In this document: one piece after another, positions 1 to 7,621 of the stretch | How positions within the stretch are numbered: position 1 is the stretch's first letter | Layout of the letters: every line of letters begins with the position of its first letter | Source of the DNA: Pseudovibrio zosterae | GTDB taxonomy: Bacteria; Pseudomonadota; Alphaproteobacteria; Rhizobiales; Stappiaceae | DNA: 64,000 nt | Assembly: GCF_033843645.1 (NCBI RefSeq) | Contig: NZ_JAWXVZ010000004.1 | Location: forward strand, 310,001-374,000 | Direction: 5' to 3' | Notes under the pieces: model-generated | Told to the model about the DNA's origin: nothing | Databases searched by the model: none | Seen by the model: the letters and a program-made list of their open reading frames with translations, nothing else | Made by a program: the position numbers and the translations under genes

Positions 1-6
1 CCTCCT
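1..6 (-). promoter_or_regulatory. Ribosome binding site of a gene beyond the left edge
   Basis: The minus strand reads AGGAGG at the extreme edge, about 20 bases after the stop codon of the acyl carrier protein gene. This is a full-strength Shine-Dalgarno sequence, so the operon very probably continues with another gene starting a few bases outside the window. Confidence 0.6.
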
Positions 7-25
7 AATAGATATCTGGTTAAAA

Positions 26-283
26 CTAGGCGACTGCTTTCTGTTCATGCTTCAGAATGAAGTCGTCTATGGCCTTCACACTCAAAAAATCCTCCGGTGC
101 AAGGTCCATTTCGTTGATCGGCAGTGAGAAAGTCTCTCCCAGCCATGCAATCAGGCGTACCAACGCCAGACTGTCCAAAACACCCGAGGCCAACAGGTCA
201 TAGTCCTCAGGGATTTCATCGGCAGAGACATCTGTGGTCAGTTCGCTACAGATGAAGCTGCGAATTTCATGGGAATAAGTCAT
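26..283 (-). CDS. Acyl/peptidyl carrier protein
   Basis: This 85-residue protein has the size and helical layout of a free-standing carrier protein. The motif GVLDSLALV at residues 34-42 contains the serine (S38) expected to carry the 4'-phosphopantetheine arm. Carrier proteins hold an acyl or aminoacyl group as a thioester for enzymes acting in trans. The start codon overlaps the stop of the upstream adenylating ligase (ATGA), so the two are translationally coupled and the ligase probably loads this carrier. It is not the housekeeping fatty-acid AcpP, whose sequence around the serine and whose neighbourhood differ. The loaded substrate cannot be told from the sequence. Confidence 0.88.
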   Translation of the reverse strand: MTYSHEIRSFICSELTTDVSADEIPEDYDLLASGVLDSLALVRLIAWLGETFSLPINEMDLAPEDFLSVKAIDDFILKHEQKAVA

Positions 284-1770
284 GAAGTTGTTTCTCCGGC
301 TTCCTGGAAGAACCCGGCAAGTGACTTGCGGTCTGGCTTGCCTGTTGAGGTTCTCGCGAGTGGATCACTTGTAATTTTGTAAAGGGAAGGTATCGCTGAG
401 CGTGGAATGTGCTCGGCACAATAGCTGCGCAGTGTAAGGCTGTTCAGCTTTGCACCAGGGGAGACCTGCACCACAGCAGCCAGCTTTGTGCCTGCAGCGG
501 CGTCAGGTAGAGGGATCACGGCAGCCGCCTCCACATCCGGATGGGAGGTAAGGGCGATCTCGACATCGACAATGTTGGTGCGGACGCCGCGAACTTTCAC
601 AATAAAATCGCTACGGCCTTCAAGGTAAATCAGGCCATTTTTCTTCATGCGCACAAGATCTCCGGTCTTGTAGAACGTCTGAGCAACGCCCTCTACAACA
701 CGGGTCAGGAACGCATCTTCGGTTTTTACAGGATCTGTGTATCCTGTTGCCTGAAACGGCGTGGAAACAAGCAGTTCACCGCGTGCGATATCGTCTGACT
801 CTGGCTCATCCGTCGGCTCGACCAGAATTTTCACATGAGGGAGCGGCATGCCAACCGGCATCATCTCAAGGTCTGTCAGCTCCTCAGCATTGCAAGAAAA
901 GATCAGGCTGTCGTTGGTTTCGGTGGCCCCATAAACATTGCGGAAGATCGCCTCCGGAAACATATGGGCCAGCTGTAGGCGCTGTTCTTTGGAGAACTTC
1001 TCGCCGGTCATGATGACGTTCTTGACGAAGGGTGCCTTTAAAGCCGCGCTGCCATCTGTCTCCGCCAGCATTCGATAAAGCAGCGGGACACCTTCGATCA
1101 GTTCCGGCTCATGCTTGGAAACCAGCGCCCGCAGATACGCCCCATCTGCACCTTTTGCAGGATCGGCCAGGACCGAGCAGGCCCCAATGGAGAGCGGGGT
1201 CCAGATTTCAAGCAGGGCGAGATCGAAGTTCAGCGGAGCGTAGCTAAAGACCTTGCTGTTCTGCACTAAGGAGAACTGTTGTTTCGCCCAAGCGAAGAAA
1301 CTCTTCAACGCGTTTGCGGGAAGCATCACACCTTTAGGTACGCCAGTGCTGCCCGAGGTGGTAAGTATCAAAGCGCAGTTGTCGGTGCTTTTGGTGAAGC
1401 CCTTGCCACGCACTTCCTTCAGAATCTCGATGGTTCCGTGCGCATCAACGCCGATCTGCGCGAAGATCGCTGCATCTTCAAAGACCTTGTCGCATGCTTT
1501 GTCACCAAGACCTGCGGGCACAATCATAACCGGATGGCCGTGGTGCCAGAGCGCCAGAATCAAGGCGAGTGAGCGGGCGCTTTTTTCTGCAAACAAAGCA
1601 ACACGGGAGCCGGAGGGCAGCGGGAGGTTTTCGACCTGATGGCAGAAGGCACCATGCAACTCCAATAGGTCAAGATATCGTACCTCGCCCTCATCGGTAT
1701 GCAACGCCACCGCTTCTCTAACCTTCTGAAACTCCTCCAAGAAACCTTGGCTCAATGTCTCGCAGACCAT
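280..1770 (-). CDS. AMP-forming acyl/aminoacyl-adenylate ligase
   Basis: This 496-residue ANL-superfamily enzyme activates a carboxylic acid with ATP and would transfer it to the coupled carrier protein. Visible motifs are the phosphate-binding loop TTSGSTGVPKG (137-147), YGATETN (280-286), a YKTGDL hinge motif near residue 385, and the C-terminal catalytic lysine in STGKPDRKS (about K478). The reading frame is open for a further 55 codons upstream, but that stretch is rich in Cys and Arg and does not resemble the family, so I start at the ATG at 1770, which is preceded by a purine-rich GAGAGAAC. The length fits amino-acid-activating or aryl/acyl-activating stand-alone domains. Substrate specificity is not assignable by eye. 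The ACP-ligase pair suggests a small specialised-metabolite or cell-envelope modification operon. Confidence 0.85.
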   Translation of the reverse strand: MVCETLSQGFLEEFQKVREAVALHTDEGEVRYLDLLELHGAFCHQVENLPLPSGSRVALFAEKSARSLALILALWHHGHPVMIVPAGLGDKACDKVFEDAAIFAQIGVDAHGTIEILKEVRGKGFTKSTDNCALILTTSGSTGVPKGVMLPANALKSFFAWAKQQFSLVQNSKVFSYAPLNFDLALLEIWTPLSIGACSVLADPAKGADGAYLRALVSKHEPELIEGVPLLYRMLAETDGSAALKAPFVKNVIMTGEKFSKEQRLQLAHMFPEAIFRNVYGATETNDSLIFSCNAEELTDLEMMPVGMPLPHVKILVEPTDEPESDDIARGELLVSTPFQATGYTDPVKTEDAFLTRVVEGVAQTFYKTGDLVRMKKNGLIYLEGRSDFIVKVRGVRTNIVDVEIALTSHPDVEAAAVIPLPDAAAGTKLAAVVQVSPGAKLNSLTLRSYCAEHIPRSAIPSLYKITSDPLARTSTGKPDRKSLAGFFQEAGETTS

Positions 1771-2157
1771 AGCACGTCGTTCTCTCTGTCTCGTGGGGCA
1801 ACTCCTGCCCGATTGCTTGCGCATACAAGTATATTTGCTGACCCCTGTCAACATGCATGTGCAAGCATTTTTATGAACTTTCGATGGCAAGGCGTGCTCG
1901 AAATAAGGCCTAAAGCTGCGGGGTACACACAACAAGGCGGCAGGAACAGGCGCTAACCTATTGAAAATGCGTAATATGCGTTTTCACGCCCGCTAGGCAT
2001 CCCTGAATTTTCGTAGAACTAATGATATGCGTGAATCTACGTGCCACCCAAATCTTGCATGCATTAGACACTTAAGCATCTGAATATACGTGTAACCACG
2101 CCGCGCGCATGTCTGAGAGCTATGCAAGGCGTGCGCCGAACCTTGGGAGAACGGCAT
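1771..2157. other. Non-coding promoter region upstream of the ligase/ACP operon
   Basis: I see no convincing gene in this 387-base stretch. It holds an imperfect inverted repeat, GCTTGCGCATAC at 1815-1826 against GCATGTGCAAGC at 1855-1866 (10 of 12 positions complementary), located just upstream of the ligase start. It also contains several TGCATG-type palindromic hexamers. A regulator site is possible but the protein is unknown. Confidence 0.4.
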
Positions 2158-2200
2158 AAAAAAGGGACCGCGCTCGTGTACTCGACACAAACACGGTCCC
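2158..2200 (-). terminator. Rho-independent terminator, minus strand
   Basis: On the minus strand a GGGACCG/CGGTCCC stem (2194-2200 pairing with 2164-2170) encloses a second small hairpin and is followed directly by six T residues. It ends transcription coming from the VOC-family gene upstream. Confidence 0.75.
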
Positions 2201-2454
2201 TGCTCAATTGGTAGGGGTAGCTTGGATCTCATGCTGTTACGGGAATCAAACCTCTGATTCTCGATTAGCAAGACGGCCGGAAGGGCAGGTGGCGTTGCCA
2301 ATCACGCCCCTCAGGCCCATTGGGGCATTCGTTTTTCGGGCGACAGCCGCAATCTGAATACCAAAGCGGATCATAGTCCCGACGCTTCAACATTCGGTCC
2401 GGAGATCCGGAACGCAGGCGAGAAAGCGTGCCAATGAAGCTTGAAAAGCTGGCG
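2201..2454. other. Transcribed non-coding 3' stretch after the VOC gene
   Basis: These 254 bases lie between the stop codon of the VOC protein and the terminator, so they would be part of its transcript. No convincing reading frame is present. The plus strand has a D-arm-like string GCTCAATTGGTAG at 2202-2214, but no tRNA can be folded around it. It could be a long 3' UTR or a small RNA; nothing recognised. Confidence 0.35.
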
Positions 2455-2844
2455 TTACGAAACATAGCTCACAACCTCAAACTCGATTTCGTCATCATCA
2501 TGAAAATAGAAGCGGCGCCCCGGCTCATAGTCCCCGTGATTGTGGGTTTTGATGCCATCAGCCAGAATGCGCTTTTCCGTTGCATCCAGGTCGTCAACCA
2601 CGATGGCAACGTGGTTCAGGCCACCACGGGTGATGTAAGTGTCTTGTCCAGGCAGCTGATCCACACCGGGCTTTGCGTAGAGTGCGACGTAGCTGTTTTC
2701 ATTGCCAACGTGCACCGCATAGCCTTTGTCTTTGGCAGGACCGGACCATCGCACATGCCAGCCAAACCATTTGGTCAGTCTTTCAGCGGTTGCATCCGGA
2801 TTGGTGACGGTGAAGTTTACGTGTTCCAAAAAGCTTGTTGTCAT
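2455..2844 (-). CDS. VOC-superfamily (glyoxalase/dioxygenase-like) protein, SoxR target
   Basis: This 129-residue single VOC module has the typical opening FLEHVNFTVTNPDATAERL and a second half beginning LNHVAIVVDDLDA, ending in a metal-site-like glutamate (EIEFEVVSYV). Such proteins are metal-dependent lyases, dioxygenases or antibiotic/electrophile-binding proteins. An in-frame ATG exists 33 bases upstream at 2877, but it falls at the predicted transcription start of the SoxR-controlled promoter. I therefore take the ATG at 2844, which has GAGGAAACG before it. The promoter architecture implies induction by redox-cycling compounds or nitric oxide. The exact reaction is unknown. Confidence 0.82.
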   Translation of the reverse strand: MTTSFLEHVNFTVTNPDATAERLTKWFGWHVRWSGPAKDKGYAVHVGNENSYVALYAKPGVDQLPGQDTYITRGGLNHVAIVVDDLDATEKRILADGIKTHNHGDYEPGRRFYFHDDDEIEFEVVSYVS

Positions 2845-2879
2845 CTCGTTTCCTCGGGGTTTGACAGCAGATGACATCC

Positions 2880-2910
2880 TGTTTAATTCCTCAAGTTAAG
2901 TTGAGGTCAA
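2880..2910 (-). promoter_or_regulatory. SoxR box inside a MerR-type promoter of the VOC gene
   Basis: The 18-mer CCTCAAGTTAAGTTGAGG at 2889-2906 differs at one central base from the SoxR box of the enterobacterial soxS promoter. On the minus strand it sits between a -35 element TTGACC (2905-2910) and a -10 element TAAACA (2880-2885) separated by 19 bp. This over-long spacer is diagnostic of MerR-family activation. It places the transcription start near 2873-2875, just upstream of the VOC gene, and lies 24 bp before the soxR start codon on the other strand. Confidence 0.9.
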
Positions 2911-2930
2911 GGACTTTTTTGGGGGGTGCT

Positions 2931-3422
2931 GTGAAGACTGCAAGGAGCCCGGATCTGCTGACGATTGGCGAGTTGGCAGATAGAACCGGCCTGTCCGTTT
3001 CCGCCATCCGGTTTTACGAATCCAAGGGACTTGTGACGCCAGCGCGCAACGCAGGCGGTCAACGCCGTTTCATGCGCGCCGATATCCGGCGTCTATCGCT
3101 CGTGCTTGTTGCGCAGGAGTTCGGTTTTACGATTGCCGAGATCTGCGAACAGATGGCGGGTCTTCCCACAGGGCGCGCGCCCACAAAGAAGGACTGGAGC
3201 AAACTCAGCACGCAATTTCGACGCCACCTTGATGAACGCATTGCAAAAATGACCCGACTTCGCGACAAGCTCGACAGCTGCATTGGCTGCGGGTGTCTGT
3301 CGCTGCAGTCCTGTAAACTTTACAATGCGGGTGACGCTGCCGCCGCCTATGGTCGTGGCCCGCGCTACATCATTGGCGACAAGCCCATTGTCACAGAACG
3401 CAAGGATACAACCAAGGCATGA
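2931..3422 (+). CDS. soxR: Redox-sensitive transcriptional activator SoxR
   Basis: This 163-residue MerR-family regulator has an N-terminal winged helix-turn-helix (TIGELADRTGLSVSAIRFYE, residues 11-30), a dimerisation helix, and the SoxR-specific cluster motif CIGCGCLSLQSC. The motif has cysteines at 117, 120, 122 and 128 (C-X2-C-X-C-X5-C), which ligate a [2Fe-2S] centre. Oxidation of the cluster by redox-cycling compounds switches on the target promoter. I start at the GTG at 2931, preceded by GGGGGG; a longer in-frame start at 2871 would run through the SoxR box. The stop overlaps the start of the next gene (ATGA). The target here is a VOC protein rather than soxS, as is usual outside enterobacteria. 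Confidence 0.93.
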   Translation: MKTARSPDLLTIGELADRTGLSVSAIRFYESKGLVTPARNAGGQRRFMRADIRRLSLVLVAQEFGFTIAEICEQMAGLPTGRAPTKKDWSKLSTQFRRHLDERIAKMTRLRDKLDSCIGCGCLSLQSCKLYNAGDAAAAYGRGPRYIIGDKPIVTERKDTTKA

Positions 3423-3880
3423 CGAGCCTCTCTCAAAACCGGCGTATCATCCGCCCAGTTACGCTTCACGACTATGAAGAGGTCGTCGATCTCTATTTAC
3501 AGCTGACGGAAGGCCGCCCCGTTGCTTCAGGAGCAGAAGGTCGTACCCACTTCGAAAAGCTGCTCGCGCATCCGGGAACGGTGATCTTCGGCGCGGAAGT
3601 TGATCGCCACATCCGATCCATGGCAACGCTGCATCTCTTGCCCAACATGACCTCCCTTGGCAGGCCTTACGCGCTGGTTGAGAACGTGGTCACTCATGAG
3701 GCATACCGCGGGATCGGACTGGGCAGGGCTGTCTTGGAAGCCTTGATCGCGGCCGCGTGGGCAGAAGGCGCCTACAAGATCATGTTGCTTACCGGCAAGC
3801 TGCGGACGGCCGTTCAGTTCTATGAAAAGATCGGATTTTCCGCTGACCAGAAGCACGGCATGGTTCTGCGCCGCGATTGA
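3419..3880 (+). CDS. GNAT-family N-acetyltransferase
   Basis: This 153-residue protein has the acetyl-CoA-binding signature VVTHEAYRGIGLGRAVLEALI near residues 97-117 (R-G-I-G-L-G pattern) followed by KIMLLTG and FYEKIGF, the usual strand-5/helix-4 features of GNAT enzymes. It would transfer an acetyl group from acetyl-CoA to a small molecule or protein amine. Its ATG overlaps the soxR stop codon, so it is translationally coupled to soxR. This suggests a role in detoxifying a redox-active compound, but the substrate is not known. Confidence 0.85.
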   Translation: MTSLSQNRRIIRPVTLHDYEEVVDLYLQLTEGRPVASGAEGRTHFEKLLAHPGTVIFGAEVDRHIRSMATLHLLPNMTSLGRPYALVENVVTHEAYRGIGLGRAVLEALIAAAWAEGAYKIMLLTGKLRTAVQFYEKIGFSADQKHGMVLRRD

Positions 3881-3897
3881 AGGAGTGGGGCCCACGT

Positions 3898-3935
3898 TAA
3901 AAGCCCGGTTCCATACATTAACAAGAACCGGGCTT
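3898..3935 (-). terminator. Terminator of the ugp operon (minus strand), possibly bidirectional
   Basis: An 11-bp perfect stem AAGCCCGGTTC/GAACCGGGCTT (3901-3911 and 3925-3935) is followed on the minus strand by TTTTAA. It lies 10 bases past the stop of the last ugp-operon gene and 20 bases past the convergent GNAT gene, so it may serve both. Confidence 0.8.
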
Positions 3936-3945
3936 GTAAGATTGC

Positions 3946-4776
3946 TTAAACCTGCAAGGCAGGCCGCAGACGCGAGAGCGCGTCCTCCATCATTTGCGGA
4001 CTTGCGGCAGTAAGCAGCATGCCCTCAGACATGGTTGGACGATACCGCTCGCCCGTAATCAACTGCGCCGCGCCTCCCGCTTCTTCAACAATAAGCGCCC
4101 CCGCTGCGTGGTCCCATGGCTTCAGGTTGGCAGCCAGGCAGAAGCCAATTCGGCCTTGCGATACCAACCGATACTCGTGACAGGAACACCGCAGGGAGTT
4201 AAGGCGGTTGAACTCCGACAAACGGGCTCCGACGGCCAGACGCTGGTCAGGCGACAGCAGGTACAAGGGCACCATGCCAGTAAGAAGACCCGCCCCCTCA
4301 AGGCTGGAGATCTTTCTGGTATGACCCGCTGCTGTTTGAAACCGGCTGCCAGCACCTTTTTCCGCACAAATCCAGTCATCCAGAACTGGGTCATAGAGCA
4401 GGCCGAATACCGTCTCACCCTTGAACGTAACGGCGATAATAACGCCGAAGGTCGCAAGGCCATTGGCGTAATTCCAGGTCCCGTCAACGGGATCGACAAT
4501 CACGCAAATGTCCTCACGGTCAATCAGGGAGAGCCGGGAAGGATCATCGGAGACCGCTTCCTCACCCACCACAGCAGCACTCGGCAACAGGCGGCCCACA
4601 GCCTCAGTCAGGCGCTCTTCAGAGCGTTTGTCAGCGATGGTCACCAGATCATCGGGCGCAGTCTTGCTGTCGATCTGCGTGGTTTCCAAGTTCCGAAAGC
4701 GCGGCATGATCTCTTCACGAGCGATCTGCCGCACTTCGTTGATCAGCGCTTCATAAAAGGCTGGTGTCAGCTTCAT
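3946..4776 (-). CDS. Inositol monophosphatase family protein
   Basis: This 276-residue enzyme carries the family's metal-binding motifs: GEEA (71-74), DPVDGTWNY (95-103) and WDHAAG (221-226). Members dephosphorylate inositol phosphates, sugar phosphates or 3'-phosphoadenosine nucleotides with Mg2+. The frame is open further upstream, but the ATG at 4776 fits the family N-terminus and shares one base with the stop of the phosphodiesterase gene (TGATG). It is the last gene of the ugp operon. The position suggests that it removes phosphate from a product of imported glycerophosphodiesters, for example an alcohol phosphate. CysQ-like activity cannot be excluded. Confidence 0.87.
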   Translation of the reverse strand: MKLTPAFYEALINEVRQIAREEIMPRFRNLETTQIDSKTAPDDLVTIADKRSEERLTEAVGRLLPSAAVVGEEAVSDDPSRLSLIDREDICVIVDPVDGTWNYANGLATFGVIIAVTFKGETVFGLLYDPVLDDWICAEKGAGSRFQTAAGHTRKISSLEGAGLLTGMVPLYLLSPDQRLAVGARLSEFNRLNSLRCSCHEYRLVSQGRIGFCLAANLKPWDHAAGALIVEEAGGAAQLITGERYRPTMSEGMLLTAASPQMMEDALSRLRPALQV

Positions 4777-5615
4777 CAAGCTACTTTCGCCAGTTGGGAG
4801 CGGTAAGCCTGAAGGGCTTCCGGCTCGTCGGTTTGAATAACACTCACACCTGCGTCCATGAGACGGCCCCATACGGCTGCAGGTTCTTGCGCACCCAATG
4901 TGTCCGTCAGGCCGCAACAGGCAACACCATCCAGCGTGTTAACCCAGACAGCCAGTCCCGCCTCACGAAAGCGATCCGCCCGTGAGGCAATGGTGTTCAG
5001 GTCATCAAACTTGGTTTCAACGATGGAAGCACCCGTTTCAGCAAGCAAATCAATGAGTACGTCCACATTGTGCGCTTCAAAGCGTGTCATTGGCATGACC
5101 ATGACCCCATTGGCCTGTTGCAGCTCCAGCAGGAGTGACGCTTGCTCGGCGGTCTGCACCTTCACCTTCAAGTCCACATGCTCGCTCATGCCATAGTCTG
5201 AGACGAGCCGGGACGCATCGGTAAGATCGCGGCCGATCTTCACGTCGATGTCGAGATAGACACGGTCCTTGGCCGCTTCCAGAGCTTCCCCAAGTGTCGG
5301 GATCAGGTGCTCCGTGAAGGGTTGATTTTCACCACCATCGCGCGCCTTGAGACGCAGCTCTTTCAGCTCCGCGATGGTCAGGCTTTCAGCAGGCACATCC
5401 TTGCCGGCCATACGCTCCAGAGTGTCATCGTGGCAAATGAACAGAACATCATCACGAGAGCGGCGCACGTCGATCTCCACGATTTCATAGCCTGCTTCAG
5501 CCGCGTTGAGGATCGACTGGACGGAGTTCTCTGGTGCGTTGTGCCACGCGCCCCGGTGGGCCACGATGGTTGGGGTAGCACGGACGCCGCGGATAAAGTC
5601 GCGATAAGGTTTCAT
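4776..5615 (-). CDS. ugpQ: Glycerophosphodiester phosphodiesterase
   Basis: This 279-residue GDPD-family enzyme hydrolyses glycerophosphodiesters to sn-glycerol-3-phosphate and an alcohol. Motifs are the general-acid HRG at residues 20-22, PEN (28-30), metal ligands EIDV (47-50) and HDDTL (62-66). There is no signal peptide, so it acts in the cytoplasm after import, like E. coli UgpQ. It follows ugpC in the same operon with a 27-base gap and overlaps the next gene by one base. The gene symbol is assigned from the context. Confidence 0.9.
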   Translation of the reverse strand: MKPYRDFIRGVRATPTIVAHRGAWHNAPENSVQSILNAAEAGYEIVEIDVRRSRDDVLFICHDDTLERMAGKDVPAESLTIAELKELRLKARDGGENQPFTEHLIPTLGEALEAAKDRVYLDIDVKIGRDLTDASRLVSDYGMSEHVDLKVKVQTAEQASLLLELQQANGVMVMPMTRFEAHNVDVLIDLLAETGASIVETKFDDLNTIASRADRFREAGLAVWVNTLDGVACCGLTDTLGAQEPAAVWGRLMDAGVSVIQTDEPEALQAYRSQLAKVA

Positions 5616-5642
5616 CTGAATATCCTTTTGTTCTTGATTGGC

Positions 5643-6707
5643 TTAGTCGCTGCGCAGAGCGTCGCCCGTGGCGGCGTCGAAAAAGTGCAGCTTGTCTTCT
5701 GGGATGGTGATATGAACCCATTCACCACCGCGAATGGGTTCGCCCAATTGGGTTGCAAGGCGCAGGGTCTGACCGTTCTCCATCTCCACCACCATGGTGC
5801 TGTGGGAGCCAAGATCTTCCCTGTAGGCCACGTGCACTGGAATGCCGCTTTCCGTAACCTTGATGTGCTCCGGCCGAATGCCGACTGTCACATCTCCGCT
5901 GATTTCAGTTGCCGCAAGGCGCACACCACCCACGCTCACCGCACCGTTCGAGGCTTGAGCCTCAATAAGGTTCATAGGAGGGGAGCCTATGAACCCCGCG
6001 ACAAAGGTATTGGCAGGCTTGTGGTAGATGTTGTGCGGGGTGTCAAACTGCTGAATGCGGCCGTGATTGAGGATCAGAATGCGGTCAGCCAGCGTCATGG
6101 CCTCAACCTGATCATGGGTTACGAAAACGCTGGTTGCGCCAATGCGGCGGTGCAGGGACGACAGTTCCATGCGCATGTCGTGACGCAACTTGGCATCCAG
6201 ATTTGACAGCGGTTCATCGAACAGAAGCACCTGCGGTTCACGCACGATCGCGCGGGCAATCGCAACACGCTGGCGCTGTCCGCCGGAAAGCTCTGAAGGT
6301 CGGCGATCAAGGTAGTCACCCAGATTCACGACGTTTGCAGCCGCCTGAATCCGGCTGGTGCGCTCATCCTTTGGCACACCAGCAACCTTCAGCGCGTAGC
6401 CAATGTTGTCTGCTACGCTCATGTGCGGGTAGAGGGCATAGTTTTGGAAAACCATGGCAAGGCCACGGTCCTTGGGCGGGATGTCTTGCACCTCGCGCGA
6501 CCCGATCATGATCTTGCCACCGGAGACTTTCTCAAGACCGGCGATCATGTTGAGCAAAGTGGACTTCCCACATCCGGACGGACCGAGAATTACCGTGAAC
6601 TCGCCAGATGCAAGGTCGGCAGTGAGGCCCGGAATGACCGGCGTTTTGCTGTAGGTCTTTTGCAAATCGACCAGATGAATGCCTGCGGCATGGGCTAAAG
6701 CGGTCAT
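5643..6707 (-). CDS. ugpC: ABC transporter ATPase for glycerol-3-phosphate (UgpC)
   Basis: This 354-residue ATP-binding subunit has Walker A GPSGCGKS (42-49), a Q-loop near residue 88, signature LSGGQ (140-144), Walker B LLFDEP (161-166) and H198. It also has a C-terminal regulatory TOBE-like region of about 120 residues, as in the MalK/UgpC/MsmK group. It powers the UgpA/UgpE permease pair. The start has GGAGAAAT upstream and lies two bases after the ugpE stop, indicating tight coupling. Confidence 0.92.
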   Translation of the reverse strand: MTALAHAAGIHLVDLQKTYSKTPVIPGLTADLASGEFTVILGPSGCGKSTLLNMIAGLEKVSGGKIMIGSREVQDIPPKDRGLAMVFQNYALYPHMSVADNIGYALKVAGVPKDERTSRIQAAANVVNLGDYLDRRPSELSGGQRQRVAIARAIVREPQVLLFDEPLSNLDAKLRHDMRMELSSLHRRIGATSVFVTHDQVEAMTLADRILILNHGRIQQFDTPHNIYHKPANTFVAGFIGSPPMNLIEAQASNGAVSVGGVRLAATEISGDVTVGIRPEHIKVTESGIPVHVAYREDLGSHSTMVVEMENGQTLRLATQLGEPIRGGEWVHITIPEDKLHFFDAATGDALRSD

Positions 6708-6709
6708 GA

Positions 6710-7621
6710 TTATTTCTCCGAGAGAACCAGCCCGCGCACAATGAGGCGCTGGGTCAGGGCGATCAGAACGAGCGGGATGGCGGTGACCATGATGGCGCCG
6801 GCCATTTGCAACGGGAAGTTGGGGATCTCGTCTTCTCCCATGCCGCTATCCAATGCGGTGAGGCCCACCACAGCGGTCTGCATGTCGGGAGAGGAGATGG
6901 AGACCAGTGGCCACATGTAGGCAACCCACCCACCAATAAAGAGATAGATGAACAGGCTGAGCAGCGGTCCCTTGCTGAGCGGCAAAAGAATGTCCACCAT
7001 GAAGCGCAGAGGGCTCGCCCCATCCAGAGTGGCCGCCTTTGCGAGATCCACCGGAAGGGTCTTGAAGTACTGCACCATGATCAGCGTGCCAGTCCCTTGC
7101 GCCATCAGTGGGATCGCAGCACCGGCGTAGGTATTGAGCAGGTTGAGCTGCAAATCCAGTGGCGCTCCGAAAAGAGTTTCCCAGGCACCACCCAGATTGG
7201 CCACCGCGTTGATGGGCATGGCAACGTTGGCCGCGACCTGATAGGCCGGGATCACCATGAGATCGAGCGGCAGCATGATGGAGGCGAGCACCGCAGCATA
7301 AATGAAGATGCTGTAGCGCGGTGCAAAGAACACCACCGCGTAGGCCGTGGTGAATGCCAGAAAGCAACGCCCGAATGCGGAAACGAAAGCCACCACGAAA
7401 CTGTTGAAGGTCTGCCGTGGCAGGAGCGTGAGTTCCCAGACTTGCTGGAGGTTTTCAAAAAAGTGGGTCCCAGGCACCAGCGAAAAGTTGTTGCGCAGGA
7501 AGTCGCCATAACTTTGCGTTGCCGTGATGACCACGAAGACAAGAGGTGCCAGAACAAAGGCACAGCCAGCCAGAAGAAGCAGTGTCGCCGTGGTGTTGAT
7601 GGAGCGGGTATCTTCAATCAT
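6710..7621 (-). CDS. ugpE: ABC transporter permease UgpE
   Basis: This 303-residue inner-membrane subunit has about six hydrophobic segments and the EAA-type loop PVDLAKAATLDGASPLRF, which contacts the ATPase. It pairs with UgpA to form the channel for sn-glycerol-3-phosphate or glycerophosphodiesters. The start codon overlaps the ugpA stop (ATGA). Confidence 0.9.
   Translation of the reverse strand: MIEDTRSINTTATLLLLAGCAFVLAPLVFVVITATQSYGDFLRNNFSLVPGTHFFENLQQVWELTLLPRQTFNSFVVAFVSAFGRCFLAFTTAYAVVFFAPRYSIFIYAAVLASIMLPLDLMVIPAYQVAANVAMPINAVANLGGAWETLFGAPLDLQLNLLNTYAGAAIPLMAQGTGTLIMVQYFKTLPVDLAKAATLDGASPLRFMVDILLPLSKGPLLSLFIYLFIGGWVAYMWPLVSISSPDMQTAVVGLTALDSGMGEDEIPNFPLQMAGAIMVTAIPLVLIALTQRLIVRGLVLSEK

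Noticed and set aside
1771..1935. N-terminal extension of 55 residues on the adenylating ligase
   Set aside because: The stretch is Cys/Arg-rich, unlike any ligase N-terminus, and overlaps the inverted repeat of the promoter region.
2201..2275. Possible tRNA on either strand (GCTCAATTGGTAG D-arm-like, GGTTTGATTCCC T-arm-like)
   Set aside because: The stems do not pair: the D-stem partner is wrong, the T-loop lacks C56 on the minus strand, and no acceptor stem can be formed.
3994..4806. 270-codon plus-strand frame across the inositol monophosphatase gene
   Set aside because: It is antisense to a gene with intact catalytic motifs and has no recognisable domain.
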